Below are positions 1 to 7,167 of a stretch of 64,000 nucleotides of DNA, in pieces; position 1 is the first letter of the stretch, and each line of letters opens with the position of its first letter. The notes under the pieces were generated by a model. The model had not been told where the DNA came from. It saw only the letters and a program-made list of their open reading frames with translations, and did no database searches. A program made the translations under genes and the position numbers. This DNA comes from Segatella copri (GTDB lineage: Bacteria; Bacteroidota; Bacteroidia; Bacteroidales; Bacteroidaceae). The stretch covers positions 1,302,001-1,366,000 of the forward strand of contig NZ_CP042464.1 of assembly GCF_015074785.1 (NCBI RefSeq), in the 5' to 3' direction.

Positions 1-2
1 TA

Positions 3-578
3 CCTATTGCCTGGCAAGAGATACATAACTCCCTACACAGCAAACTTCCCCAAGAGCGACTCTCAGACAAACAAATTGCTATGATTGAAAAAATGAAAAA
101 AAAGGGAATAAGTTGTAGAGAGGCAACTTCACCCGAAGACATCCATCGTTATCACCAGTTGCTCAAAAATTATTATCGGCTGAAACTTCGCCGTTTTGTT
201 CCAGACGAAATATTCTTTCAGAAACTGAGTACAAGTAGTAATGCCAGAAACGTCATCATCACCTATAAAGACAAAGTGATTGGCGGCTATACATGCATCT
301 ACAACCAAGGCAATGCCTTTCTTTGGTTTTCTGCATTCAAGAGAAAGACTTACATCCATCTGCATCCGGACACAATGACCATCTGGCAAGCACTCTCTGA
401 TGCACAGGAGCAGGATGCCCAACACCTCCACTTTATGGACGCAGGACTTCCGCTTAAGAGTAATCTCTACCGTGAATTCATTCTCGGTTTCGGAGGCAAA
501 CCTGTTACCAAGTTTCGCTGGTTCCGCTTCTATCCAAAAGTTATTAACCTGCTCCTCCACTGGCTATACAAGGATTAA
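3..578 (+). CDS. GNAT/FemAB-like acyltransferase, C-terminal part (5' end outside window)
   Basis: The reading frame is open from base 3, before the first internal ATG at 81, so the gene very probably begins upstream and only its last 191 codons are visible. The visible part has the alternating beta-alpha pattern of a GNAT fold of the FemAB/GNAT_6 type: a beta hairpin around VIITYKDKVIGGYTC, an aromatic strand (FLWFSAF), a helix, and a C-terminal FGGKPVTKFRWFRF segment. Such proteins transfer acyl or aminoacyl groups, in some families to cell-wall or polysaccharide precursors; the substrate cannot be told here. A strong hairpin terminator follows directly after the stop codon. The family call is by fold impression only. 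Confidence 0.6.
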   Translation, partial: PIAWQEIHNSLHSKLPQERLSDKQIAMIEKMKKKGISCREATSPEDIHRYHQLLKNYYRLKLRRFVPDEIFFQKLSTSSNARNVIITYKDKVIGGYTCIYNQGNAFLWFSAFKRKTYIHLHPDTMTIWQALSDAQEQDAQHLHFMDAGLPLKSNLYREFILGFGGKPVTKFRWFRFYPKVINLLLHWLYKD

Positions 579-636
579 GAAAAAGAGGTTCCGTGAGCCT
601 ATATAAAGCATCTCCGAAACCTCTTTCTCTTTTTTA
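578..636. terminator. Bidirectional intrinsic terminator
   Basis: The arms AAAGAGGTT and AACCTCTTT, extended by further imperfect pairs, flank a loop of about 25 nt and have A-rich/T-rich tails on both sides. It sits between the convergent acyltransferase gene and tetR-like gene, so it can end transcripts from both. Confidence 0.75.
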
Positions 637-691
637 AACGTAATTACACATACGCTCAAAAAGTACATTTTGTATATTAAAGCCAACGCCT

Positions 692-1309
692 CTACTCTTT
701 CAAAGCACGGTCTAGCTGCTCCAAGCCGCGCTCTGTACAAAATCCACGAATCAGGCACAAAATATAATTGTCGTATATCTCCTGCATCGAATGAACACGA
801 TAGAGCTGATGATGCATGATTTCCTCCATCATTACATGTCCTATGTCCATAACAACATTGAAGTCTACATCCTTACGGAAAAGCCCCTCCTTGACACCAG
901 CCTCAAAGAAACGCACACTCTCCTCCCGTTCATGAGCATGATTTTCCTGGAAGAATTTCACTACACGAGGCATCTTATGAACCTCCTCATAAAAAAGAAC
1001 GCCCACCATCCCATTTCGCTCCATCTGCAATTTATAGACATAGCTGATAATATCTATCACATTCTTCGCTTGGGTCTTGGCGAAATTATCTAACTTCGAA
1101 CGATTTTCTTCTAGCTGACGCATCATACCTGCAAGCAACAATTCTTCTTTGTCACCGAAAATCTCGTACACAGTTCTCTTAGACACATGAAGTCCCTGTG
1201 AGATTTCATCCATCTTGACAGCTTTTACCCCACGCTTATAGAATTCAGGCATCGCATAAGAGATGATTCTGTCTTTCAGTTCTTGTCTATATTGATTGAT
1301 TTCTGCCAT
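692..1309 (-). CDS. TetR/AcrR-family transcriptional regulator
   Basis: This 205-residue protein has an N-terminal helix-turn-helix (roughly residues 24-45, MDEISQGLHVSKRTVYEIF followed by GDKEELL) and an all-helical ligand-binding C-terminus, as in TetR-family repressors. I chose the ATG at 1309 (MAEINQ) because an upstream in-frame ATG at 1357 would lie upstream of the minus-strand -7 box at 1337-1344. It is divergent from the malic enzyme gene, with only about 160 bp between them and back-to-back promoters, so it may control itself and possibly its neighbour. No efflux pump genes lie beside it, which is the more usual partner for this family. Ligand and targets are unknown. Confidence 0.88.
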   Translation of the reverse strand: MAEINQYRQELKDRIISYAMPEFYKRGVKAVKMDEISQGLHVSKRTVYEIFGDKEELLLAGMMRQLEENRSKLDNFAKTQAKNVIDIISYVYKLQMERNGMVGVLFYEEVHKMPRVVKFFQENHAHEREESVRFFEAGVKEGLFRKDVDFNVVMDIGHVMMEEIMHHQLYRVHSMQEIYDNYILCLIRGFCTERGLEQLDRALKE

Positions 1310-1336
1310 TTTACTTGTTTGAAGACTATTTTTGTG

Positions 1337-1395
1337 CAAAGATACAAAAAAAATCAAAAAACCATTCTTTTTTACTAAGTTTTTTTGTACCTTTG
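1337..1395. promoter_or_regulatory. Back-to-back Bacteroidota promoters (tetR-like and malic enzyme)
   Basis: On the minus strand TATCTTTG occupies 1337-1344; on the plus strand TACCTTTG occupies 1388-1395. Both match the Bacteroidota -7 consensus TAnnTTTG followed by CA. Clear TTTG -33 boxes are not obvious. The two start regions are about 50 bp apart, so a regulator bound between them could affect both genes. Confidence 0.75.
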
Positions 1396-1468
1396 CACAA
1401 ACTTTTAAATTTCGTGCGAAAAATCCACGAATATGAAAGAAGAATAAACTTTAAACCAATATATTGTT

Positions 1469-3757
1469 ATGGTAAAAATTACAAAAGAGGCGGCTTTAAG
1501 TTATCACGAGACTGGTCGTCCTGGCAAGATTGAGGTTAAGCCAACAAAACCTTATCACACACAAACGGATCTGAGCCTTGCTTATTCTCCTGGCGTGGCA
1601 TTCCCATGTCTTGAGATCCAGCAGAACCCAGACGATGCATACAAGTATACTGACAAGGGTAACCTGGTTGCTGTTATCAGTAATGGTACAGCAGTGCTCG
1701 GACTTGGCGATATCGGTGCCATGAGCGGAAAGCCTGTGATGGAAGGTAAGGGATTGCTTTTCAAGATTTACGGTGGTGTGGATGTCTTCGATATTGAAAT
1801 CGATGAAAAAGACCCAGAAAAGTTCTGTGAAACCGTAGAAAAAATCGCTCCTACATTCGGTGGAATCAACTTGGAGGACATCAAGGCGCCTCAGTGTTTC
1901 TACATCGAGGAGCGCCTGAAAAGAACTCTCGATATCCCTGTAATGCACGACGACCAGCATGGTACTGCCATCATCTCTGCTGCAGGCTTGAAGAACGCTC
2001 TTGAGGTAGCTGGAAAGAACATTGCCGATGTGAAGATTGTCGTAAATGGTGCTGGTGCAGCTGCTATCAGCTGTACAAAACTCTACGTAGCGCTAGGTGC
2101 ACAGGTAAAGAACATCGTTATGCTCGACTCTAAGGGTGTCATCACCAGCGACCGCGACAATCTGACAGAACAGAAAAAGCTCTTTGCAACAGACCGCCGC
2201 GATGTCCATACACTCGAAGAGGCTGTGAAAGGCGCCGATGTATTCGTAGGACTCAGCAAGGGTAACGTGCTCTCCAAGGATATGATTCGCTCTATGGCAG
2301 ACAACCCTATCGTTTTCGCTCTTGCCAATCCAGTACCTGAGATCAGCTACGAGGACGCTATGGACAGCCGCCCTGACGTATTGATGTCAACTGGCCGTTC
2401 AGATTACCCTAACCAGATTAACAATGTAATCGGTTTCCCATACATCTTCCGTGGTGCACTCGATGTTCACGCCCGTGCTATCAACGAAGAAATGAAGATG
2501 GCTGCTGTTCATGCAATTGCCGATTTGGCTAAGCAGCCGGTTCCTGATGTAGTAAACGATGTTTACCACGTTAACGACCTTACATTCGGTCCTAAATACT
2601 TCATTCCGAAACCTGTAGATCCACGTTTGATTACAGAAGTTTCTGCTGCCGTAGCTAAGGCTGCAATGGAAAGTGGTGTGGCTCGCACCCCTATCACAGA
2701 CTGGGAGAAGTACAAACAGGATTTGCGCCAGCTGCTTGGTCAGGAGACCAAACTGACCCGCAAGCTCCACGATACAGCGCGCCTTCACCCACAGCGTGTA
2801 GTATTCGCCGAAGGTGGCAACCCAACTATGCTGAAGGCTGCAGTTCAGGCAAAGCAAGAGGGTATCTGCCAGCCAATCCTGTTGGGTAACCCTGACCGTC
2901 TGAACCGTGTAGCTAGCCGTTTGAAGCTTGACCTTTCAGATATTGAGATTGTAGATATGCGTGCCGATAACGAACAGGGCCGCCGTGCTAAGTTTGCCAA
3001 GCATCTGGCAGAGAAGCGTTCTCGCGAGGGCTACAGCTTCGAGGAAGCTTATGATAAAATGTACGAGCGCAACTACTTCGGTATGTCAATGGTAGAACAG
3101 GGTGATGCTGACGCATTCATCACTGGTCTTTACACAAAGTACAGCAATACTATTAAGGTGGCAAAAGATGTAATTGGAATCCGTGAGCCATACAAGACTT
3201 TCGGTACCATGCATATCCTTAACACCCAGAAGGGTATTTATTATATCGCCGATACGCTCATCAACCGCCACCCAGACGAAGATGTGCTGATAGATGTTGC
3301 CAAGCTGTCTGCAGGTACAGTGAAGTTCTTCAACGAAGAGCCGGTTATGGCCATGCTAAGCTACTCTAACTTCGGTACAGACAATATTGGCTCACCTGTT
3401 AAGGTAAAGAAAGCCGTTGCTGAGATGCAGAAGGAGTTCCCAGAACTCGCTATCGATGGTGAGATGCAGGTAAACTATGCACTCAACAAGGATCTGCGCG
3501 ATGAGAAGTACCCATTCTCCCGCCTCAAGGGCAAAGACGTCAACACTTTGGTGTTCCCTAACTTGAGTAGCGCCAATGGTGCATACAAACTTCTCCAGGG
3601 TTTGAATCCTGAAGCTGAGATTATCGGCCCTATCCAGATGGGATTGAACAAGCCTATCCACTTCACTGACTCAGAAAGCAGTGTACAGGATATCGTAAAC
3701 ATCACAGCAGTAGCTGTCATTGATGCTTACGTAGAGAAAATCAAAAAACAGAAGTAA
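1469..3757 (+). CDS. maeB: NADP-dependent malic enzyme with phosphotransacetylase-like domain
   Basis: The 762-residue protein decarboxylates malate to pyruvate with reduction of NADP+ in the cytoplasm. The N-terminal malic domain contains the MHDDQHGTA segment (around residues 159-167), and the NAD(P)-binding domain has a GxGxxA motif in [12 protein letters not shown] (about 191-202). The remaining 330 residues resemble phosphate acetyl/butyryltransferase, as in E. coli MaeB, where this domain is thought to be regulatory. Length is normal for the fused type. It is monocistronic with its own promoter at 1388-1395 and a strong terminator downstream at 3812-3848. Confidence 0.95.
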   Translation: MVKITKEAALSYHETGRPGKIEVKPTKPYHTQTDLSLAYSPGVAFPCLEIQQNPDDAYKYTDKGNLVAVISNGTAVLGLGDIGAMSGKPVMEGKGLLFKIYGGVDVFDIEIDEKDPEKFCETVEKIAPTFGGINLEDIKAPQCFYIEERLKRTLDIPVMHDDQHGTAIISAAGLKNALEVAGKNIADVKIVVNGAGAAAISCTKLYVALGAQVKNIVMLDSKGVITSDRDNLTEQKKLFATDRRDVHTLEEAVKGADVFVGLSKGNVLSKDMIRSMADNPIVFALANPVPEISYEDAMDSRPDVLMSTGRSDYPNQINNVIGFPYIFRGALDVHARAINEEMKMAAVHAIADLAKQPVPDVVNDVYHVNDLTFGPKYFIPKPVDPRLITEVSAAVAKAAMESGVARTPITDWEKYKQDLRQLLGQETKLTRKLHDTARLHPQRVVFAEGGNPTMLKAAVQAKQEGICQPILLGNPDRLNRVASRLKLDLSDIEIVDMRADNEQGRRAKFAKHLAEKRSREGYSFEEAYDKMYERNYFGMSMVEQGDADAFITGLYTKYSNTIKVAKDVIGIREPYKTFGTMHILNTQKGIYYIADTLINRHPDEDVLIDVAKLSAGTVKFFNEEPVMAMLSYSNFGTDNIGSPVKVKKAVAEMQKEFPELAIDGEMQVNYALNKDLRDEKYPFSRLKGKDVNTLVFPNLSSANGAYKLLQGLNPEAEIIGPIQMGLNKPIHFTDSESSVQDIVNITAVAVIDAYVEKIKKQK

Positions 3758-3811
3758 ATCGCTTCTCCATCCTGATTTGAACAGATAGAACAAGATAATA
3801 GAATTTTCAAT

Positions 3812-3848
3812 GAACAGGTTGGCGCAACAGCGTCAACCTGTTTTTATT
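3812..3848 (+). terminator. Intrinsic terminator after malic enzyme gene
   Basis: AACAGGTTGgcGC and GCgtCAACCTGTT pair around a 4-nt loop and are followed by TTTTTATTTT. Confidence 0.85.
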
Positions 3849-3877
3849 TTCTCTTCCTCACTAAAACATCCGATAGT

Positions 3878-3924
3878 TCTTCTCTTTATACTTATAAAAT
3901 AGCTCTTCTCTTTATACTTATAAA
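3878..3924. repeat. Two-copy 21-bp direct repeat, 26-bp period
   Basis: The 21-mer beginning TCTTCTCTTTATAC occurs at 3878-3898 and again at 3904-3924. It lies in the 1-kb stretch without protein genes between the malic enzyme gene and rplU. No function is evident. Confidence 0.7.
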
Positions 3925-4052
3925 GATGTCTAAACAAAAGTAAAAGAAGCGAACTTCGCAAACGATTGCACAGTTTTTATTCCTAATATAAGTTAAATAT
4001 TGAGTATGTGCGCCCACACAGCAGAGTTGCAACAAAAATAATCAAATAAATA

Positions 4053-4084
4053 TTTGGTGATTTGAAAAATATCGTGTACCTTTG
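4053..4084 (+). promoter_or_regulatory. Consensus promoter with no protein gene behind it
   Basis: TTTG at 4053-4056, a 20-bp spacer and TACCTTTG at 4077-4084 give a near-perfect Bacteroidota promoter. The nearest terminator is only about 90 bp downstream, so it most likely drives a small RNA. Confidence 0.75.
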
Positions 4085-4090
4085 CAACCA

Positions 4091-4180
4091 GTTATCCTGA
4101 AAACAATCTTTTTACCTTAATGGAAACTAATACCTATTGAAGATTTGGAGCGGTAGCCTGTGAAGGTCATCGCTTTTTTC
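4091..4180 (+). ncRNA. Candidate small RNA of about 90 nt
   Basis: A consensus promoter lies immediately upstream. The transcript would end in a hairpin (AGCGGTAGCC at 4149-4158 with GGTCATCGCT at 4165-4174, including one mismatch and two wobbles) followed by a run of six T. The only ORF inside encodes a 6-residue peptide (METNTY, from 4120). It could be an sRNA or a peptide-coding attenuator remnant, but the next gene is 600 bp away. I do not recognise it as a known RNA family. Confidence 0.5.
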
Positions 4181-4273
4181 TTTTTATACACCTCCTCCAT
4201 CAAATAGCATATAGCATATATTGTTCCCAAGAAGAAAGTATACAATTAAAAGGTAATATCACTTGAGTCGGAA

Positions 4274-4361
4274 GACTTGCTGACTGCAGTCAGCAGACCT
4301 GCCGACTATAGTGAGCAGACCTGCTGACTAGGCTCAGCAGAGCTGCTGACAACAGTCATAA
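4274..4361. repeat. Four 22-bp imperfectly palindromic tandem repeats
   Basis: Units start at 4274, 4296, 4318 and 4340, each 22 bp long. Each begins GA and most of the rest is a dyad, best seen in unit 1, where TGCTGACTGCAGTCAGCA is a perfect 18-bp palindrome. The arms of the other units are degenerate. There are no unique spacers, so this is not a CRISPR array. Confidence 0.85.
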
Positions 4362-4379
4362 CTTTAACGAAGGCATCTT

Positions 4380-4533
4380 CTTGAACCAGAGAAGTCGTAT
4401 CCTTGAACCTAAGGAGACATCTCCTTGAACCAGAGAAGACATATCATTGAGCCAGAGGAGACATATCATTGAACCTAAGGAAGTACATCATTGAACCTAA
4501 GGAAGTATATTATTGAACCCAATAAAGAACATG
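4380..4533. repeat. Seven 22-bp tandem repeats
   Basis: Units begin at 4380, 4402, 4424, 4446, 4468, 4490 and 4512. The consensus starts [C/A]TTGAACC, followed by AGAGAAG or TAAGGA(A)G, and ends ATC. The unit length equals that of the palindromic array 18 bp upstream although the sequence differs. Because 22 is not a multiple of three, the array is not a coding repeat. Confidence 0.88.
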
Positions 4534-4639
4534 ATACTATTCACGATTCCCTTATCTGGTAGCAAATAATCGGTATTCTTATAAAAAACAGGCTTTTCTG
4601 TTAAATCTTTCTAAAAAGCAATCTTTATTTCCCCAACAT

Positions 4640-4671
4640 TTTGTTCATATCAAAGATAATTTGTAATTTTG
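4640..4671 (+). promoter_or_regulatory. rplU-rpmA promoter
   Basis: TTTG at 4640-4643, a 20-bp spacer and TAATTTTG at 4664-4671. Transcription should start near 4678, which leaves a leader of about 115 nt before rplU. Confidence 0.8.
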
Positions 4672-4677
4672 CACCCC

Positions 4678-4791
4678 GAATGCTCATGGATTGGGCAAAT
4701 GTTACAGAAAAGTTTAGTTCGAAGGGGCTCAAAGAAGATCCGGCACAATGCAGGACGCCTCCCGAAGAAACCCGTTTATATAATTAATTTA
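4678..4791 (+). promoter_or_regulatory. Long 5' leader of rplU, possible ribosomal-protein autoregulatory leader
   Basis: About 115 nt separate the predicted start from the rplU ATG. The leader is GC-richer than the surrounding intergenic DNA, contains G-rich and C-rich segments that could pair (AAGGGGC, CCGGC, GACGCCTCCCG) and includes an in-frame open stretch that lacks conserved L21 residues. Autoregulated leaders before bL21 genes are known in other phyla. That this one works the same way is inference. Confidence 0.4.
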
Positions 4792-5109
4792 ATGTACGCA
4801 ATTGTAGAAATTAACGGTCAGCAGTTCAAGGCTGAGGAGGGCAAGAAGCTCTTCGTACATCACATCAAGGATGTTGAGGCAGGTCAGACTGTTGAGTTCG
4901 ACAAGGTTTTGCTCGTTGACAAAGACGGCTCAATCACTGTCGGTGCACCAGCTGTAGAGGGTGCAAAAGTAGTAGTAGAAGTAGTGAACCCACTCGTAAA
5001 GGGTGACAAGGTAATCGTCTTCAAGATGAAGCGCCGCAAGGACTATCGCAAGAAGAACGGTCATCGTGCTCAGTTCACTGAAGTATCAATCAAATCTGTA
5101 ATCGCTTAA
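4792..5109 (+). CDS. rplU: 50S ribosomal protein L21 (bL21)
   Basis: The 105-residue protein starts [17 protein letters not shown], the hallmark N-terminus of bL21, and contains the basic [15 protein letters not shown] segment that contacts 23S rRNA. The frame stays open upstream to 4669, but that extension lies in the leader and lacks similarity to L21, so the ATG at 4792 is correct. rpmA follows 19 bp later, the usual bL21-bL27 operon. Confidence 0.97.
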   Translation: MYAIVEINGQQFKAEEGKKLFVHHIKDVEAGQTVEFDKVLLVDKDGSITVGAPAVEGAKVVVEVVNPLVKGDKVIVFKMKRRKDYRKKNGHRAQFTEVSIKSVIA

Positions 5110-5128
5110 AATTAGGAGGAATTAGAAA

Positions 5129-5419
5129 ATGGCACATAAGAAAGGTGTTGGTAGTTCTAAGAACGGCCGTGAATCAGCTTCACAAAGATTAGGCGTTAAG
5201 ATCTGGGGTGGTCAGAGCATCATCGCAGGTAACATCATCGTTCGCCAGCGTGGTAACAAGCACTTCCCAGGTGAGAACGTAGCTCAGGGTAAGGATGATA
5301 CATTGTATGCTTTGGCAGATGGTATCGTTTACTTCCACAAGGGCCGCAAGGACAAGAGTACAGTTTCTGTTCTCTCTCCAGAGGTTTACGCTGAGAAGAC
5401 CAAAAAAGCTGACGCTTAA
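5129..5419 (+). CDS. rpmA: 50S ribosomal protein L27 (bL27)
   Basis: The 96-residue protein starts [20 protein letters not shown] and continues [22 protein letters not shown], diagnostic of bL27, whose N-terminal arm reaches the peptidyl-transferase centre. No N-terminal extension that would need Prp cleavage is present. It is co-transcribed with rplU and followed by a terminator at 5461-5492. Confidence 0.97.
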   Translation: MAHKKGVGSSKNGRESASQRLGVKIWGGQSIIAGNIIVRQRGNKHFPGENVAQGKDDTLYALADGIVYFHKGRKDKSTVSVLSPEVYAEKTKKADA

Positions 5420-5460
5420 TTTTTAAAGTTTTAGAAAAAACTATTCCAAACAAACAACAT

Positions 5461-5492
5461 AGAAGCCTGCTCATACCTAGAGCAGGCTTTCT
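5461..5492 (+). terminator. Intrinsic terminator after rpmA
   Basis: AAGCCTGCTC and GAGCAGGCTT pair around an 8-nt loop, followed by a T-rich tail. Confidence 0.85.
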
Positions 5493-5628
5493 TCGTTTAT
5501 ATAAGTTTTTAGGCATGGATTACACCCCCTCTAAGCTCCTTAACCCTGTAAAACCACAAAAAAACTTTAATTCTACCCTTCCCTGTAAAAAAGTCAGCAT
5601 TTTTTTACGCTATCACAAATATTTTTTG

Positions 5629-5636
5629 TACTTTTG
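5629..5636 (+). promoter_or_regulatory. serS promoter (-7 box)
   Basis: TACTTTTG followed by CC lies 38 bp upstream of the serS start. The -33 region is a T-run (5601-5606) without a clean TTTG. Confidence 0.6.
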
Positions 5637-5673
5637 CCTACAAATAGTAAATTATTTAATTAAAAGACATTTT

Positions 5674-6966
5674 ATGCTTACACTTAAACTTATCAGTGAG
5701 GAAACTGAACGTGTAGTTAAGGGTCTCGAAAAGAAGCATTTTCCAAATGCTCGTGAGGCCGTAGAGAAAGTTTTGGAGTACGACAAGATTCGTCGTGAAG
5801 CTCAGCAGAAGTTGGATAACAACAAGCAGCAGGCTAACCAGTTTGCTAAGCAGATTGGTGCCCTTATGAAGGAAGGTAAGAAAGAGGAAGCTGAGAGCGC
5901 AAAGGCTCAGGTAGCTATGCTCAAGGCAGACGCCAAGGCTCTTGAAGAGATCATGGAGAAAGCACAGAACGATATGACAAACCAGTTGCTCGAAATTCCT
6001 AACATCCCTTGCGAGCAGGTTCCTGAAGGTAAGGACGCAGCCGACAACGTTGTTGTGAAAGAAGGCGGCGAAAAGCCAAACCTCGGCGAGGATGCTCTCT
6101 GCCATTGGGATCTCTTGAAGAAGTATAATCTTGTAGACTTCGACCTCGGCGTTAAGATTACTGGCGCAGGTTTCCCTGTATATATCGGCAAGATGGCTCG
6201 TTTCCAGCGTGCGCTTGAGGCATTCTTCCTCGATGAGGCTCGCAAGAGCGGATATCTGGAGATTCAGCCTCCTTACGTAGTAAACGAGGACTCAGGTCGT
6301 GGTACCGGTCAGTTGCCAGACAAGGAAGGTCAGATGTATCATGCTAATCTGGATAATCTCTTCCTCATCCCTACTGCTGAGGTTCCTGTAACCAACATCT
6401 TCCGCGATGTTATTCTCGATGAGAAAGATCTCCCTATCAAGCGTTGTGCTTACTCAGCTTGTTTCCGTCGTGAAGCAGGTAGCTATGGTAAGGACGTTCG
6501 CGGTTTGAACCGCCTGCACCAGTTCGACAAGGTAGAGATTGTCCGCATCGATAAGCCAGGTCACTCTTACGAGAGTTTGAACGAGATGCTCGACCATGTT
6601 GAAGGTCTTTTGAAGAAGTTGGAATTGCCATATCATATTCTCCGTCTCTGCGGTGGTGATATGAGCTTCACCTCTTCTATCTGCTACGACTTCGAGACAT
6701 GGAGTGCTGCACAGGGTCGCTGGCTGGAAGTTTCATCAGTATCTAACTTCGAGAGCTACCAGGCTAACCGTCTCCACTGCCGCTATCGCCATACAGATGA
6801 CAAGAAGATTGAACTTTGCCACACATTGAATGGTTCAGCTCTTGCTTTGCCACGTATCGTAGCAACCATCTTGGAGAACAATCAGACCCCAGAAGGAATC
6901 CGCGTACCTAAGGTATTGGTTCCATACTGCGGTTTCGAGATGCTTGATGACAAAAATTTCGATTAA
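5674..6966 (+). CDS. serS: Seryl-tRNA synthetase
   Basis: This 430-residue class II synthetase charges tRNA-Ser. It shows an N-terminal helical arm (about residues 30-105, rich in K, E and Q) that binds the long variable arm of tRNA-Ser, then the catalytic core with motif 2 (FRREAGSYGKDVRGLNRLHQF) and motif 3 (GSALALPRIVATILENNQ). I chose the ATG at 5674 (MLTLKLISEE), because the frame extends to 5515 only through the terminator and promoter region. It stands alone, with promoter at 5629-5636 and terminator at 7043-7090. Confidence 0.96.
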   Translation: MLTLKLISEETERVVKGLEKKHFPNAREAVEKVLEYDKIRREAQQKLDNNKQQANQFAKQIGALMKEGKKEEAESAKAQVAMLKADAKALEEIMEKAQNDMTNQLLEIPNIPCEQVPEGKDAADNVVVKEGGEKPNLGEDALCHWDLLKKYNLVDFDLGVKITGAGFPVYIGKMARFQRALEAFFLDEARKSGYLEIQPPYVVNEDSGRGTGQLPDKEGQMYHANLDNLFLIPTAEVPVTNIFRDVILDEKDLPIKRCAYSACFRREAGSYGKDVRGLNRLHQFDKVEIVRIDKPGHSYESLNEMLDHVEGLLKKLELPYHILRLCGGDMSFTSSICYDFETWSAAQGRWLEVSSVSNFESYQANRLHCRYRHTDDKKIELCHTLNGSALALPRIVATILENNQTPEGIRVPKVLVPYCGFEMLDDKNFD

Positions 6967-7042
6967 TTTGAAGTATCGGTAAGACTTTCTGTTTTCTCGA
7001 TTATACAAAACATTCGAAAAACAAAAATAACATATATTGTAC

Positions 7043-7090
7043 GAGGATAACTTCGACTGCCACAAAGGTAGCCGATGTTATCCTTTTGCA
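7043..7090 (+). terminator. Probable terminator after serS
   Basis: AGGATAAC and GTTATCCT form the base of a hairpin with an inner CGACTGCC...GGTAGCCG pairing, followed by TTTTGCATTTT. Confidence 0.7.
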
Positions 7091-7167
7091 TTTTATGTAC
7101 CATGAAGCAAACTCTAATCAGCTAACCAGAAATATTAAGATATCAGCATTAAGAAATTTAATAGCCC

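Noticed and set aside
4274..4533. Possible CRISPR array
   Set aside because: The repeats are directly adjacent with no unique spacers, and no cas genes are in the window.
4669..4791. N-terminal extension of ribosomal protein L21
   Set aside because: The first in-frame ATG overlaps the promoter -7 box; L21 proteins begin at [12 protein letters not shown].
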